In this document: positions 9,503-20,684 of the stretch, piece after piece
Position numbering within the stretch: position 1 is the stretch's first letter
Layout: every line of letters begins with the position of its first letter
Origin: Hyphomicrobium sp.
GTDB lineage: Bacteria > Pseudomonadota > Alphaproteobacteria > Rhizobiales > Hyphomicrobiaceae
DNA: 64,000 nt
Reading direction: 5' to 3'
Assembly: GCA_016793445.1 (NCBI GenBank)
Contig: JAEUME010000001.1
Location: forward strand, 1-64,000
Notes under the pieces: generated by a model
Databases searched by the model: none
The model's input: the letters and a program-made list of their open reading frames with translations, nothing else
What the model was told of the DNA's origin: nothing
Made by a program: the position numbers and the translations under genes

Positions 9503-11854
9503 TCAAGCAGAGCGTGCGGCGCTTACCTCGGCATGTGCCGCTCCTCCAGATCCGTTGCGTGCCTCCAAGGGTGGGACGCCCTTCACCGGCAGCACCACCC
9601 GCAGCATCGCGCCGCGTGTGCGCGTCTCATTCAACGGCGCATCCTCAAGCGAGAGCGTTCCGCCGTGCTGTTCGACGATCTTCTGCACGATTGCAAGGCC
9701 GAGCCCCGTCCCCTTGGCGCGCGTCGTGACATAGGGCTCCAGCAGGCGCGAGCGGTTCTGCTTGGGCAAGCCGATTCCATTGTCCATCACTTCGATTGTC
9801 ACGCGTTCGCCATCCTGCTTCATGTGCACCTCGATCCGGCCGCGATAGCCCTCGGGCCGTCCTTGCGCCGGGCCGAAGCCTTCGATGGCCTCGGTGGCGT
9901 TCTTCACCAGGTTGGTCATGGCTTGTGAAATGAGCCGCGTGTCGAAGCGCGTCTTAACCGGCGCATCGGGCAGCGTGAGTTTGAAGTCGATATCCTTGTT
10001 GCTTTCGCGAAACAGAATGACAGGCTCCTGCACGGGCAGGCGAAGATCACCCTCGGTCATCTGCGGAGCGGGCATGCGCGCAAACGAGGCGAACTCGTCG
10101 ACCATGCTCTTGATCTGTCCCGTCTGGCGCTCGATGGTCTGCGTCAACTGCTCGAAAAGCTCGCGGTTGTCGCTCACCTGCTTGCCGAATTTATTGCGCA
10201 GCCGTTCCGCCGAGAGCTGAATGGGCGTCAGCGGGTTCTTGATCTCATGAGCAATACGGCGGGCTACATCCGCCCAGGCGCTCGTGCGCTGGGCCTGCAC
10301 AAGCTCCGTGATGTCATCGAACGTCACGACCGAGCCGACGTCACCCTCGCCTGCGCGCTCCCGCGTAATCTTGACCGCGAACGTTCGCTCGTCATCCCCG
10401 ATCTCGCGCTTCACCTCGAGCTGGCCCTTGGACTTGAGCCCGCTCTCGTCGCGTTCGGACATGACGGCGGCAAACTCCGGCAGGACCTCCGACAGAGGCT
10501 TGCCGACCGCCTGCTCGCTCGAGAGACCCAGGAGCTGTTCGGCGGACCGGCTGAGCAGGGTAATCTGGCCGGCGCTGTCGAGACCGATCACGCCGGCCGA
10601 CACGCCCGACAGGACCGCTTCGATAAAGTTGCGCCGCTCCGACAACTGCGTATTGGCAGACATCAGCGCGTGCTGCTGGCCTTTGATCTCGCGCGTCATG
10701 TGGTTGAAGGTTTCCGACAGGCGGCGCAAGTCGCCTTCGCCGCGCTTTTCCGGCAGCGCAATATCGAGATTGCCGCGCGAAACCTCCTGCGCGCCCGCTA
10801 TGAGGCGGCGGATCGGCGCGACGAACCGGCCTGCAAACCACATGCCCGCCCAGATGGCCGCCAGCAGCGCGGTGGTCGAGATCGTGAAATAGATCAGGCC
10901 GTGCGCGATCTTCAGGCCGCTGCGCGATTTGCGCAGCCGGTTGTACTCATCCGCATTCTGCTCGGTGCGTTGCAGATGCGAAATCACCTTGGGCGAGATC
11001 GAGCGCACGACATAGAGGTAACGGCCAGGGAGTTGATCGAGTTTAGCGATGGCCGCAACACGGTAATCGCTCTCCGGCATCAGCAGCGGCACCTGCCCTG
11101 CGTCCGCTTGCTGGATATCGCTCAGAGGCGGCACGAGGTAGGGCAGCTTGGGGTCCTCGATCGCCATCACGACCGGAACGCCGTCCTTGTCGATGATGTA
11201 GGCCGCCGGCAGGTCACGCAAACCCGCCTGCCCGATCAGAAATTTCTGGAAAGCGTCCGGGTCGTCTTTGAGATCGGCGGCCGCCCCGTCGACATCGCGC
11301 TTCATGTTGACGACGTCGGTGCGGATGATCTTGCCGTGCTCCTCCACATACTCCTTGGCGACGTCGCGCGAGTTCTCGACGATGGCGCGGGTGCGGGTGG
11401 AGAACCAGCCGTCGAGCGAACGCGAAAAGGTCGTGGTCGCCGCAATCGCCAGCAGCAGCGCAGGCAGCGCCGCCACAATGGAGAACAGCCCGACGATGCG
11501 TGTCTGCAGCCGCGCACCGGGGATGCGTTGCCGCCAGGCATGCGACATGCCGATGGCCTGGCGCGCGATCACCGCGAGCATGGCCAAAATGAGCACAACG
11601 TTGGTTGCGAGCGCCGCCCACACCACTTCATTGCGCGGCGCAATGGTCGTCAGGCCGGTCAGGATCAAATAGCTGACGAGTGCCGACACCATCGAAAGCA
11701 CGACGATGACGAGACCCACCAGGGCGGTCCGCTCGGATGGATTGAGAGGCCCTGCCTCGTCTTGGATGATGGCGCGAGAGGCGGGTAGCGTCTTGGGACC
11801 GATGCCAAGTTGCGCCGGCTCGGCAGACGGACTGTTGCTTTCGCCCATCGTCAT
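9503..11854 (-). CDS. ntrY: Sensor histidine kinase NtrY
   Basis: A 783-residue membrane kinase. Three helices lie near residues 44-68, 78-104 and 124-148, followed by a periplasmic sensing domain of about 165 residues and a fourth helix near 315-340. After these come HAMP (RFVAPIRRLIAGAQEV), PAS, dimerisation domain with phosphorylated His in [14 protein letters not shown] (about residue 536), and the ATPase domain with DNGIGLPK and TGLGLAIV. It phosphorylates NtrX. It is followed by ntrX after 57 bases. A 263-base gap before it separates it from ntrC and must hold its promoter. Confidence 0.96.
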   Translation of the reverse strand: MTMGESNSPSAEPAQLGIGPKTLPASRAIIQDEAGPLNPSERTALVGLVIVVLSMVSALVSYLILTGLTTIAPRNEVVWAALATNVVLILAMLAVIARQAIGMSHAWRQRIPGARLQTRIVGLFSIVAALPALLLAIAATTTFSRSLDGWFSTRTRAIVENSRDVAKEYVEEHGKIIRTDVVNMKRDVDGAAADLKDDPDAFQKFLIGQAGLRDLPAAYIIDKDGVPVVMAIEDPKLPYLVPPLSDIQQADAGQVPLLMPESDYRVAAIAKLDQLPGRYLYVVRSISPKVISHLQRTEQNADEYNRLRKSRSGLKIAHGLIYFTISTTALLAAIWAGMWFAGRFVAPIRRLIAGAQEVSRGNLDIALPEKRGEGDLRRLSETFNHMTREIKGQQHALMSANTQLSERRNFIEAVLSGVSAGVIGLDSAGQITLLSRSAEQLLGLSSEQAVGKPLSEVLPEFAAVMSERDESGLKSKGQLEVKREIGDDERTFAVKITRERAGEGDVGSVVTFDDITELVQAQRTSAWADVARRIAHEIKNPLTPIQLSAERLRNKFGKQVSDNRELFEQLTQTIERQTGQIKSMVDEFASFARMPAPQMTEGDLRLPVQEPVILFRESNKDIDFKLTLPDAPVKTRFDTRLISQAMTNLVKNATEAIEGFGPAQGRPEGYRGRIEVHMKQDGERVTIEVMDNGIGLPKQNRSRLLEPYVTTRAKGTGLGLAIVQKIVEQHGGTLSLEDAPLNETRTRGAMLRVVLPVKGVPPLEARNGSGGAAHAEVSAARSA

Positions 11855-12117
11855 AGCGCGTCGCCCACCAACCCCTTAGAATTCAACACTTCGCAGGCCA
11901 AGCGCGACCCGGCGAAACTCTACAGCCACGACCCGTTTAGCGTCGTTGCCACACTCAGGCGTTTAGCCAAGCACCCAAACTGTGACATTTTCGCGACAAC
12001 TGTGGCGTAGACCTGGAAGCGTTGGCCGTCAAGCCTGTCTTCGGAGAAGACATCAATTCCCGCCGCGCAATACTGGAGGATCTCCGAGATGGGCCCGGCG
12101 TTTGAGCGGTTGACGCC

Positions 12118-13563
<1,446 letters not shown>

Positions 13564-13575
13564 GCCTCTAGTCCT

Positions 13576-14745
13576 CTAGGCTTGTTTGCTTGCGAAGTTG
13601 CGTGAGCGGTCCTGCATCGGCAGGAGGACGCGGAAAATGGTACGCTTGGGCTCGCTGTCGCACTCAATGATGCCGCCGTGGTCCGAGATGATCTTGGCGA
13701 CGAGCGCAAGCCCCAGTCCCGTGCCCGACACCTTCGTGGTGACGAAGGGATCAAACAGGTGGGCTTTGATATGCTCGGGGATGCCGCCGCCGTTGTCCTC
13801 GATCTGGATCATCAGCGGCAGGCTGACACGCGTATCGGAACCCGGCACGACAAGGCGCACGCCGGGACGGAAGGCCGTCGTCAAGACGATGCGCCCGTGC
13901 TCACGCCTTTCACCTATCGCCTCCGCCGCATTTTTCACCAGGTTCAGGAAGGCCTGAACGAGCTTGTCGCGATTGCCGAGCACGAAGGGGAGCGAGGGAT
14001 CATAGTCCTCCACATGGCGCAGGTTGCGGCCGAAGCCGGATTCGGAAATCTTGCGCACGTGATGAAGCACGTCGTGAATGTTGACGGCTTCCTTGGCGAT
14101 GGGGCGCTCGTCGCCGAAGACTTCCATGCGGTCGACGAGATTACGGATCCGATCCGTCTCGGTGCAGATGAGCTGCGTCAGCGTACGGTCATCATCCGAC
14201 AGGCCGGGCTCAAGCAGTTGCGCGGCGCCACGAATGCCGGAGAGCGGGTTCTTGATCTCGTGGGCCAGGACGCCGGCCATGCCCGATACGGAGCGCGCCG
14301 CTGCCCTGTGCGTCAGTTGCCTCTCTATCATCTGCGCCATGTTGCGCTGCTGGATCATGATGAACATGAGCGAGGGATCGTCGGGCATCGGTCCGCCATA
14401 AACGTCGATAAGTTTGGGCTGCGAAAAGCGCGGCGTCGCGATCTCAATGCCGTATTCGTTGACCGTCGAACCGGTCTGATGAATGTGTTCGATCAGGCCC
14501 AGGAGGGGACAGCCGAACGCCACCACGTCGCTGATGCGCGCCCGTTTGAGCACGGCCTCGCCCATGGAGAAGAAGGCTTCGGCGGCGGCGTTGGCGAACG
14601 TAATGTGGTTGTTTGCGTCAATCACCATGATGGGATGAGGAAGCGCGGCCAGCAGAGCCTCGCTGTCGACCTCGCGGATCGCCAAGGCACCATCGGCCAC
14701 GGTTGGCGGGCCGTCCGTTCTCCTGCGGGACGCTATGCGGCTCAT
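13576..14745 (-). CDS. ntrB: Nitrogen sensor kinase NtrB
   Basis: A 389-residue soluble kinase with an N-terminal PAS domain (about 30-130), a dimerisation domain with H162 in [15 protein letters not shown], and an ATPase domain ([24 protein letters not shown]). It has no membrane helix, as expected for NtrB, which senses nitrogen through PII and autophosphorylates to control NtrC. Its start overlaps the dusB stop by four bases and its stop lies 12 bases before ntrC. Confidence 0.97.
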   Translation of the reverse strand: MSRIASRRRTDGPPTVADGALAIREVDSEALLAALPHPIMVIDANNHITFANAAAEAFFSMGEAVLKRARISDVVAFGCPLLGLIEHIHQTGSTVNEYGIEIATPRFSQPKLIDVYGGPMPDDPSLMFIMIQQRNMAQMIERQLTHRAAARSVSGMAGVLAHEIKNPLSGIRGAAQLLEPGLSDDDRTLTQLICTETDRIRNLVDRMEVFGDERPIAKEAVNIHDVLHHVRKISESGFGRNLRHVEDYDPSLPFVLGNRDKLVQAFLNLVKNAAEAIGERREHGRIVLTTAFRPGVRLVVPGSDTRVSLPLMIQIEDNGGGIPEHIKAHLFDPFVTTKVSGTGLGLALVAKIISDHGGIIECDSEPKRTIFRVLLPMQDRSRNFASKQA

Positions 14746-15752
14746 GCGGCAAGCCTTTCGGGTTGGTCATAAAATTGTTCAAGATCATTCAGTACGGCGC
14801 GCGGATCATCCTGGGTGCACAGCCGCCGCCGCCATGTCTTTACGACTGGCTCAGGCCGGCCGGAGGAAACCAGGTACCAGCCAATATGCTTGCGCGCGTT
14901 TTTCAAACCCAGCTCGGCGCCATAGTGTTCGAGCATGCCGGCAACATGCGCGCGCGCTATCTCGCTTTGTTTGTCCAGGGATGGCGCGCCGGGATCGATG
15001 CCCGATTGCAATGCCGCGGCGATGCGTCCGGGAAGCCAAGGCGCGCCATAAGCGCCGCGGCCCACCATCACACCCCTGGCGCCCGATTGGGCCCGCGCCG
15101 TCATGGCGTCTTTGACTGTAAGGATGTCGCCGTTGACGAGCACGGGAAGCGATACGGCATTGACGACCGTGCGAACGGCCGCCCAATCGGCGTTGCCTTT
15201 GAAGAACTGGCAGCGCGTGCGGCCGTGCACGGTGAGGAGCTTGACACCTTCGTCCTGCGCACGCTTGGCCAGTTCGGGCGCGTTGCGCGTTTTGTCGTCC
15301 CAGCCAAGGCGCATCTTGAGCGTTACGGGCACCTTGACCGCAGATACCACGGCCCGGATGAGCGATTGGGCATGATCGAGGTCGCGCATCAGGGCTGAGC
15401 CGGACAACTTGCCCGTCACCTCGCGCGCGGGGCAACCCATATTGATGTCGATCGCATCCGCGCCCTTCTGCTCGGCGATGGCGGCACCCTGCGCCATCCA
15501 CTTTGCTTCGCGTCCGGCAAGTTGGATCACGAACGGAGCAAGCTCGCGGCCTTCGGCGCGGCGCAGAATATGTTTGGCGTTACGCGCAAGCTCCTCGCTC
15601 GCGATCATCTCGGACACGACGAGAGGCGCACCCAAACGATGCGCCAAGCGCCGGAACGGCAGATCGCTCACCCCCGACATGGGCGCCAAAGCCACCGGGC
15701 ACACAGCTTCGATGGTTCGGGCAAATGCGGTTTTCGCGGCGCCGTGGCTCAT
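14742..15752 (-). CDS. dusB: tRNA-dihydrouridine synthase DusB (NifR3)
   Basis: An FMN enzyme that reduces specific uridines in tRNA. The 336-residue protein has the [12 protein letters not shown] start, the catalytic Cys in [20 protein letters not shown] (C108), the LTVHGRTR motif and the Gly-rich phosphate-binding VMVGRGAYG. This gene heads the dusB-ntrB-ntrC operon, the classical nifR3-ntrBC arrangement, so its promoter in the 212-base gap shared with ispDF probably drives the nitrogen two-component genes. Confidence 0.96.
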   Translation of the reverse strand: MSHGAAKTAFARTIEAVCPVALAPMSGVSDLPFRRLAHRLGAPLVVSEMIASEELARNAKHILRRAEGRELAPFVIQLAGREAKWMAQGAAIAEQKGADAIDINMGCPAREVTGKLSGSALMRDLDHAQSLIRAVVSAVKVPVTLKMRLGWDDKTRNAPELAKRAQDEGVKLLTVHGRTRCQFFKGNADWAAVRTVVNAVSLPVLVNGDILTVKDAMTARAQSGARGVMVGRGAYGAPWLPGRIAAALQSGIDPGAPSLDKQSEIARAHVAGMLEHYGAELGLKNARKHIGWYLVSSGRPEPVVKTWRRRLCTQDDPRAVLNDLEQFYDQPERLAA

Positions 15753-15964
15753 TGGTTAATCTTGGCCGCTACGGTCGAATGGGGATGCGTTGAGGAGCTT
15801 GTAGACCATTCGACGTATGCCTTCTATTTGTGCATGCCTTGCCGTTGGGCACAATAGGCAGGCGTACACGCATTCGCAAGTGCAAACAACGCCCTTTCCC
15901 GGTTGCCGTATTGCCGCGCCACGTCTAACCCTCGGCGAGACTTTAAACTTGGAGCTCTTGCACC

Positions 15965-17176
15965 TTGAAGACAGCCGCCCTGATCGTCGCCGCCGGCCGT
16001 GGATCGCGCGCAACGCGCGGGGACCGGCGGCCCAAGCAGTACGTTGCGATCGGCGGCGGTCCGGTTCTCGGCCACACGCTGATGGCCTTTCCGCCCTTCG
16101 CGGACGCGATCCAGGTGGTCATTCATCCTGATGACGCGGAGAGTTACGCGGATGTCTTGGCGTGGGTGGAAAAGAGGTTGCCGCCCGCTGCCTTTGCCAA
16201 GATCCTTCCCCCCGTCCCAGGTGGCGCGACGCGCCAGCAGTCGGTCTTGTGCGGACTTGAGGCCCTTGCGGCGAACGGAAGCGAGCAAATCCCGTCGCAC
16301 GTGCTCATTCACGACGCCGCGCGGCCGTTCGTATCGGCTGAGGAGGTGGAGCGTCTCTGCGCAGCGCTCAAGACGGCCGAAGGCGCGATCCTGGCACTGC
16401 CCGTCACCGATACGCTCAAGCGCGGCGATGCCGCGGACATGATTACAGCCACCGTCGGTCGTGAAAATCTCTGGCGCGCGCAAACACCCCAGGGCTTTCA
16501 GTTTGCCCCTATTCTGGCCGCCCACCGGCAAGCTGCCCGCGACGGCGCAACGGATCTGACCGACGATGCCGCCGTTGCCGAACGCGCTGGTATCCAGGTG
16601 GCTCTCGTCAAGGGCAGCGCCGCCAACATCAAGATCACCACTGCGGAGGACATCGACATGGCCGAGGCTGCCCGCGCTTTTGCAGCGGAAACGCGCACCG
16701 GCACGGGGTTCGACGTGCACAGGTTCACGGAAGGCGACCACGTCTGGCTCGGGGGGGTGAAGATCCCTCACACGCACAAGCTCGAAGGCCATTCAGACGC
16801 CGACGTGGTTCTGCACGCCCTCACCGACGCCATACTCGGGGCTATGGGCGAGGCCGACATCGGCCAGCATTTCCCGCCATCCGATCCACAGTGGAAAGGC
16901 GCGGCTTCTCACATCTTCCTGGCGCATGCGGCAAAGCTCGTGCGCGACGCCGGCTGGTCGGTCTCGAACGTGGACGTGACAGTGCTGGCGGAAGCGCCCA
17001 AGATCGGTCCGCACCGGCATGCCATGAAAGCGCTGATCGCGGACGCGCTCGGCATCACGCCGGATCGCGTGGGCATCAAGGCGACAACGATGGAGGGGAT
17101 GGGCTTCGTCGGCCGCGGCGAGGGCCTCGCCGCGCAAGCGATTGCGACCCTCCAGCGGGCAACGACTCCGGCCTAG
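15965..17176 (+). CDS. ispDF: Bifunctional IspD/IspF isoprenoid enzyme
   Basis: A 403-residue fusion of two non-consecutive MEP-pathway enzymes. Residues 1-235 are IspD (CTP:methylerythritol-phosphate cytidylyltransferase: [10 protein letters not shown] 6-15, PKQY 23-26, HDAARPFV). Residues from about 245 are IspF (2-C-methyl-D-erythritol 2,4-cyclodiphosphate synthase: GFDVHRF with metal ligands D250 and H252, then [14 protein letters not shown] and [15 protein letters not shown]). The fusion is typical of alphaproteobacteria. The only start compatible with the conserved N-terminus is a TTG at 15965, with GGAG ten bases upstream. Divergent from dusB. Confidence 0.96.
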   Translation: MKTAALIVAAGRGSRATRGDRRPKQYVAIGGGPVLGHTLMAFPPFADAIQVVIHPDDAESYADVLAWVEKRLPPAAFAKILPPVPGGATRQQSVLCGLEALAANGSEQIPSHVLIHDAARPFVSAEEVERLCAALKTAEGAILALPVTDTLKRGDAADMITATVGRENLWRAQTPQGFQFAPILAAHRQAARDGATDLTDDAAVAERAGIQVALVKGSAANIKITTAEDIDMAEAARAFAAETRTGTGFDVHRFTEGDHVWLGGVKIPHTHKLEGHSDADVVLHALTDAILGAMGEADIGQHFPPSDPQWKGAASHIFLAHAAKLVRDAGWSVSNVDVTVLAEAPKIGPHRHAMKALIADALGITPDRVGIKATTMEGMGFVGRGEGLAAQAIATLQRATTPA

Positions 17177-17324
17177 ATCGCGGCAGTTTATTTTCTCCGC
17201 TTCAACGTACTATTGCGCCCTCAGCGTTGCTTTTTAACAACGGCCGAATCGTTGACCCTTCTGGCAGAATCGCTGCATCTAGGGGACTAGTGGTTGTATT
17301 GCCACGACCAACGTGGGAGCCGAC

Positions 17325-17810
17325 ATGAACATTATGCCTCAGAACCTCGACGCTAGGCCATCCGAGACTGCCATCAGCGCTATCGCTGAAGCCACCTCGG
17401 AGACGTGTCTCGCCACCCGCGTGCGTCAACTGTCGCGTATCATCACCCGGGTCTACGACGATGCCCTGCGCCCACTCGGCATCACCGCGAGCCAGTACAC
17501 CTTGCTCGCACAGTTGGCCTCCCGTGATGGCATAACGGCTGTCGAGATCGGCCATGAGCTCGATATCGAAAAGTCGACACTGTCGCGCAACCTGAAGCGC
17601 CTGCTGGCGCTTGGCCATATTATCATGGATCCGCCCGCCGGACGGCGTGGCCGCGGCCTCCACCTGACGCCCAAGGGTCAGGCCGTGCTCAAGGATGCCT
17701 TCCCAATCTGGCAGGATGCGCAGAAAAAGACCGTCGGTGCCATGGGCGCCGGCAGTCGGGAAGTCCTCGACGGCCTGCTGAGCCAGGCCGAGAGGCTTGC
17801 AGCCGCCTGA
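17325..17810 (+). CDS. MarR-family transcriptional regulator
   Basis: A 161-residue winged-helix protein. Residues about 60-125 show the MarR fold: ITASQYTLLAQLASRDGITAVEIGHELDIEKSTLSRNLKRLLALGHI contains the recognition helix, followed by the wing with GRRGRGLHLTPKGQ. The ATG at 17325 is preferred over a GTG at 17313 because GGGAG precedes it at proper distance. The ligand is unknown. It stands between ispDF and pncC and is followed by a perfect hairpin at 17871-17902. No cysteines in the DNA-binding part suggest redox sensing. Confidence 0.85.
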   Translation: MNIMPQNLDARPSETAISAIAEATSETCLATRVRQLSRIITRVYDDALRPLGITASQYTLLAQLASRDGITAVEIGHELDIEKSTLSRNLKRLLALGHIIMDPPAGRRGRGLHLTPKGQAVLKDAFPIWQDAQKKTVGAMGAGSREVLDGLLSQAERLAAA

Positions 17811-17870
17811 TCAGCCGGGCGCCCTGCAAAAATCCGCCTCTCTCTAGATAAGCCTCGCATGATACCATGA

Positions 17871-17902
17871 CCAGGGAGCGCTTCGCCCGAAGCGCTCCCT
17901 GG
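17871..17902. repeat. Perfect 15-bp inverted repeat with 2-base centre
   Basis: CCAGGGAGCGCTTCG, then CC, then its exact reverse complement. It lies 60 bases after the MarR stop and 28 bases before the pncC start. It would form a very stable hairpin with an effective tetraloop. There is no T-tract directly after it (AACGTTTTGCG follows), so it is either a weak terminator for the MarR gene, an mRNA-stabilising hairpin, or a protein-binding palindrome. Confidence 0.8.
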
Positions 17903-17930
17903 AACGTTTTGCGTCATTCCGAGCCAAATC

Positions 17931-18422
17931 ATGTTCACACCAGCTTTGTTGTCCCGTGCCGAAGCGTTACTCGAAACCTGCCGGGTGCGTGGCATCCGTG
18001 TTGTCACCGCCGAAAGCTGCACAGGCGGGCTCGTCACCGGGCTTCTGACCGAGATCCCAGGCTCGTCTGACGTGGTTGATCGTGGCTTTGTCACATACAC
18101 GAACGAAGCCAAAAGCGACTGCCTCGGGGTTCCAGCCGCGCTTATCGCCAAGCTCGGCGCCGTTAGCCGGCAGGTGGCGGCCGCCATGGCACAAGGGGCC
18201 CTGGTGCGCTCACGCGCCGACATCGCCGTCGCCGTCACCGGGGTGGCGGGTCCTGGCGGAGGAACGGACACCAAACCTGTCGGACTGGTCTATATCGCTG
18301 CGCGCGACCGTAGTGGGGTGATGGCAGCCCGTGAATTCCAGTTCGGCCCGATGAGCCGCCGGGAAATCCGCCTCGCCAGCGTCAACGCCGCGCTGGATCT
18401 GATCGAAGAGGTGATGAGGTGA
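17931..18422 (+). CDS. pncC: Nicotinamide-nucleotide amidase PncC (CinA C-terminal domain)
   Basis: A 163-residue stand-alone CinA C-terminal domain, the NMN deamidase that converts nicotinamide mononucleotide to nicotinate mononucleotide in pyridine-nucleotide salvage. Key segments are VVTAESCTGGLVTGLLTEIPGSSDVVDRG with the catalytic Ser/Lys region, and AVAVTGVAGPGGGTDTKPVGLVYIA. The N-terminal molybdopterin-binding-like domain of full-length CinA is absent, as usual in alphaproteobacteria. The stop is 4 bases from the start of the pentapeptide protein gene, so the two are likely cotranscribed. Confidence 0.93.
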   Translation: MFTPALLSRAEALLETCRVRGIRVVTAESCTGGLVTGLLTEIPGSSDVVDRGFVTYTNEAKSDCLGVPAALIAKLGAVSRQVAAAMAQGALVRSRADIAVAVTGVAGPGGGTDTKPVGLVYIAARDRSGVMAAREFQFGPMSRREIRLASVNAALDLIEEVMR

Positions 18423-18426
18423 TGAA

Positions 18427-19224
18427 ATGACCTTGCTGCGATCTGCTCGCTGGCTGGCGCTCGTCGCGTTCCTTCTGCTCGCCGGATCCGCACAGGCTAC
18501 CGATTACACGGCGCGCGAGCTCACCAAGGCCTTGTTTGGTGCCCACAAGGGCGCGGCACCTGATCTGTCTGGCAAGGACTTGAACGGCCTCGATCTGGCG
18601 GGCGTCGACTTCAAAGGCGCGCGCCTCGCCAAAGCCAACCTGTTTGGCGCCGACCTGACAGGGGCCAACCTGAGCGGCTCGGACTTGAAGGAAGCCGTCC
18701 TGGACCGCAGTTCCATCATTGGGGCGAAGTTTGACGCCGCCGATCTTCAAGGCGCGTCCCTGTTGCGCCCAAACTCGTTCTCCGGACTGACCGCGTCTGC
18801 TGCCGAAGCGCCGAGTTTCAAGGGTGCGAACCTGCGCAAGGCGCGCATCTTTGCCCGCCTGTCGAGCGCCAACCTGGCCGGTGCGGATCTAACCGACGCC
18901 TATTGCGCGCCCTTCGGCAAGACCGGGTTCATTGAGGTGATCTGGCGAACCGAACTCGCTGGCGCAAACCTCTCCAACGCTATTCTGAAGCGCGCGGACC
19001 TCACCCATGCTCAGGTCAATTTCGCCAACCTGCGCAACGCCGACCTCACGGGCACGATCCTCGTCAACGCGGACCTGTCGCGGGCCGACCTGAGCGGCGC
19101 GGATCTCTCGGGCGCGGATCTGACCGGCGCCGATCTCGACGGCACCATTCTGACCGGTGCGCGCGGCCTCGACACGGTGATCGGCTTAAGAAGCGTCAAG
19201 AACGGGGAAAAGGCGATCTACTGA
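18427..19224 (+). CDS. Exported pentapeptide-repeat protein
   Basis: A 265-residue protein with an N-terminal signal peptide ([18 protein letters not shown], cleavage before TDYT). About two blocks of pentapeptide repeats of the A-(D/N)-L-x-x type follow, at roughly 48-110 and 160-245 (such as [19 protein letters not shown]), separated by a less regular insert. Such repeats form a right-handed quadrilateral beta-helix. Periplasmic location is inferred from the signal peptide. No biochemical role can be assigned. Cytosolic pentapeptide proteins that mimic DNA are unlikely models because this one is exported. Confidence 0.85.
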   Translation: MTLLRSARWLALVAFLLLAGSAQATDYTARELTKALFGAHKGAAPDLSGKDLNGLDLAGVDFKGARLAKANLFGADLTGANLSGSDLKEAVLDRSSIIGAKFDAADLQGASLLRPNSFSGLTASAAEAPSFKGANLRKARIFARLSSANLAGADLTDAYCAPFGKTGFIEVIWRTELAGANLSNAILKRADLTHAQVNFANLRNADLTGTILVNADLSRADLSGADLSGADLTGADLDGTILTGARGLDTVIGLRSVKNGEKAIY

Positions 19225-19263
19225 GACAGGGATGTCGTGCCGGGTCGCGCGCCGCTTGACTTG

Positions 19264-19740
19264 TCAACTCTGCGGAAGCGACCGTGCAGAGCCCGGCATT
19301 CCATAGACATGGCCCGCACGCGTTTCGAAGGCTTCAGCGAACTTGCGAAAAGCCTGGTCGAACACCGCGCCCACGACCATTCCGAGCATCGCGGAGCGAA
19401 ACTGATAGGTGATGTAGAAGTCGATCTCGGAGCCCTGGGCGAGATCGACGAAGCGCCAGCGGTTCTCCAGATGGGAGAATGGTCCGTCGAGATAGGCGAC
19501 ATCGACGCGCATGTCATCGGGCACCAACATCACTCGCGTCGTGAAGCTTTCGCGGATGGCTTTGTAGCCGACGCTCATGCGCGCAACCAGTTCCTCACCT
19601 TGCGGGGCCGGTTTGCGCGAGATCACCCGCAACCCGGTGCACATCGGCAGGAACTCAGGATACCGCTCTATGTCGGCAACCAGATCGAACATCTGACGAG
19701 CGGAGAACGGAACGATGCGCCTGGTTGCGAACGTGGGCAC
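19264..19740 (-). CDS. COQ10/RatA-like START-domain protein
   Basis: A 158-residue polyketide-cyclase/START fold protein. The family signature is clear: ATRRIVPFSARQMFDLVADIERYPEFLPMC, then the GPFSHLENRWRF and FYITYQFRSAML strands, then the C-terminal helix VFDQAFRKFAEAFETRA. Relatives bind ubiquinone in a hydrophobic tunnel (COQ10) or, in E. coli RatA, affect ribosome subunit joining. The ubiquinone-chaperone role is more likely in an alphaproteobacterium. Convergent with the pentapeptide gene, 39 bases between stops. About 11 residues at the C-terminus (SARSLPQS) are non-conserved. Confidence 0.9.
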   Translation of the reverse strand: MPTFATRRIVPFSARQMFDLVADIERYPEFLPMCTGLRVISRKPAPQGEELVARMSVGYKAIRESFTTRVMLVPDDMRVDVAYLDGPFSHLENRWRFVDLAQGSEIDFYITYQFRSAMLGMVVGAVFDQAFRKFAEAFETRAGHVYGMPGSARSLPQS

Positions 19741-19787
19741 CCTTTATCGCTCCGGAATTTTGCAGGAGAAGATGCCCCTAGCGCGGT

Positions 19788-20042
19788 TCAAGAGATCATC
19801 CTGGCAACGAGCACAACAACGATGGCGCCGATCGTCGAGGTCACGATCTGCGACACGAGCGGGTTGGAGATCCCAAGGTTGACACCGATCGCACGCAGCA
19901 GATAGCCGCCAACGAACGCACCGATGACACCCGACAACAAGTACTGGATGATGCCGCCGCCGCCCACGATGATGGAAGCCAGAAAACCGGCCACGATGCC
20001 GACCAAAGCAAAAACCACAAGCGCGCGCGCATTGTCATCCAT
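19788..20042 (-). CDS. GlsB/YeaQ/YmgE family stress-response membrane protein
   Basis: An 84-residue protein of three hydrophobic segments rich in Gly (VGIVAGFLASIIVGGGGIIQYLLSGVIGAFVGGYLL ... IVTSTIGAIVVVLVARM), matching the YeaQ/GlsB family of small inner-membrane proteins linked to general stress. I chose the ATG at 20042 because AGAGGGAG lies about ten bases upstream; an in-frame ATG ten codons earlier lacks one. Confidence 0.88.
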   Translation of the reverse strand: MDDNARALVVFALVGIVAGFLASIIVGGGGIIQYLLSGVIGAFVGGYLLRAIGVNLGISNPLVSQIVTSTIGAIVVVLVARMIS

Positions 20043-20164
20043 GGTGGGGTTCTCCCTCTTCGGAAATGTCACGTCGGTCGTAAAAATAGTCAGACGTGAT
20101 GCATCGCGTCCAGCGCCATGAAAGCATTCTGAACAAGCGACCTCACCATAAAAGCAAGCGCGAG

Positions 20165-20443
20165 CTAGACGTGGCAGCGCGCGCCCAGGTACTGGTTGAG
20201 AAGATTGTTGTAGGAATCAACGTCTGCGCGCTGGGCCGGATTGAGTTTGCCGCCGCTGCTGGCGCGTTCTACGAGTGCAGGCACGCCTTTAGAGTCGAGA
20301 CGGTTCAACTCGCCGCGAATCGACCCGCAGGATTGCCCCATGGGCAACGGCTTGGCGCCCGGATCGCCGCCCGATGCACCACCGCAGCCGGCCAAAGCTG
20401 CCGCTGTCATACATGCCAAGCCGAGACCGATAAGCTGCCGCAT
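20165..20443 (-). CDS. Small lipoprotein, paralogue of the next one
   Basis: A 92-residue lipoprotein: signal peptide with lipobox LAGC (lipid-modified Cys at about residue 20). The mature part has two further cysteines, one near the start (QSCGSIRGEL) and one at the end (GARCHV). It aligns with the mature part of the protein at 20685-21056: C-x-x-[IL] at the start, a [VI]-x-x-L-[VE]-[EQ]-[RQA]-A-[SA] middle stretch, and R-C near the end. This implies duplication. Function unknown, probably an envelope structural or sensor lipoprotein. Confidence 0.7.
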   Translation of the reverse strand: MRQLIGLGLACMTAAALAGCGGASGGDPGAKPLPMGQSCGSIRGELNRLDSKGVPALVERASSGGKLNPAQRADVDSYNNLLNQYLGARCHV

Positions 20444-20632
20444 TCTAACCGTGTCCGTTGTGAGGTTCGCACCGAAGCTGCGATTTTCCGCAAATCATGC
20501 CCGCAGCGTTTCAAGACCTTTGTTGAACATAGGAGAAAAAGCTTCGCAAGCACTCATGGCCATGGTGTGGCGAAGCTGCACCAGGGCAAGACGCGCGCGG
20601 TGAAGATCCACAGAATAGCTGGCTTGGATCAA

Positions 20633-20662
20633 GCCTGCATACAGCCGTGACCGTATGCAGGC
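20633..20662. repeat. 10-bp inverted repeat downstream of the second lipoprotein gene
   Basis: GCCTGCATAC, a 10-base spacer, then GTATGCAGGC. It starts 23 bases downstream of the lipoprotein stop at 20685 (minus-strand transcription). It is probably a transcription-end hairpin, although no T-run follows. Confidence 0.55.
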
Positions 20663-20684
20663 CGTTCCTTCATCCTGCCCGCAA

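Noticed and set aside
10247..11788. 513-residue plus-strand frame
   Set aside because: Antisense shadow of ntrY; composition (Arg, His, Gln-rich) and lack of any motif show it is not a gene.
13678..14772. 364-residue plus-strand frame
   Set aside because: Antisense shadow of ntrB; no family features.
15824..16792. 322-residue minus-strand frame
   Set aside because: Antisense shadow of ispDF, which is certain from its motifs.
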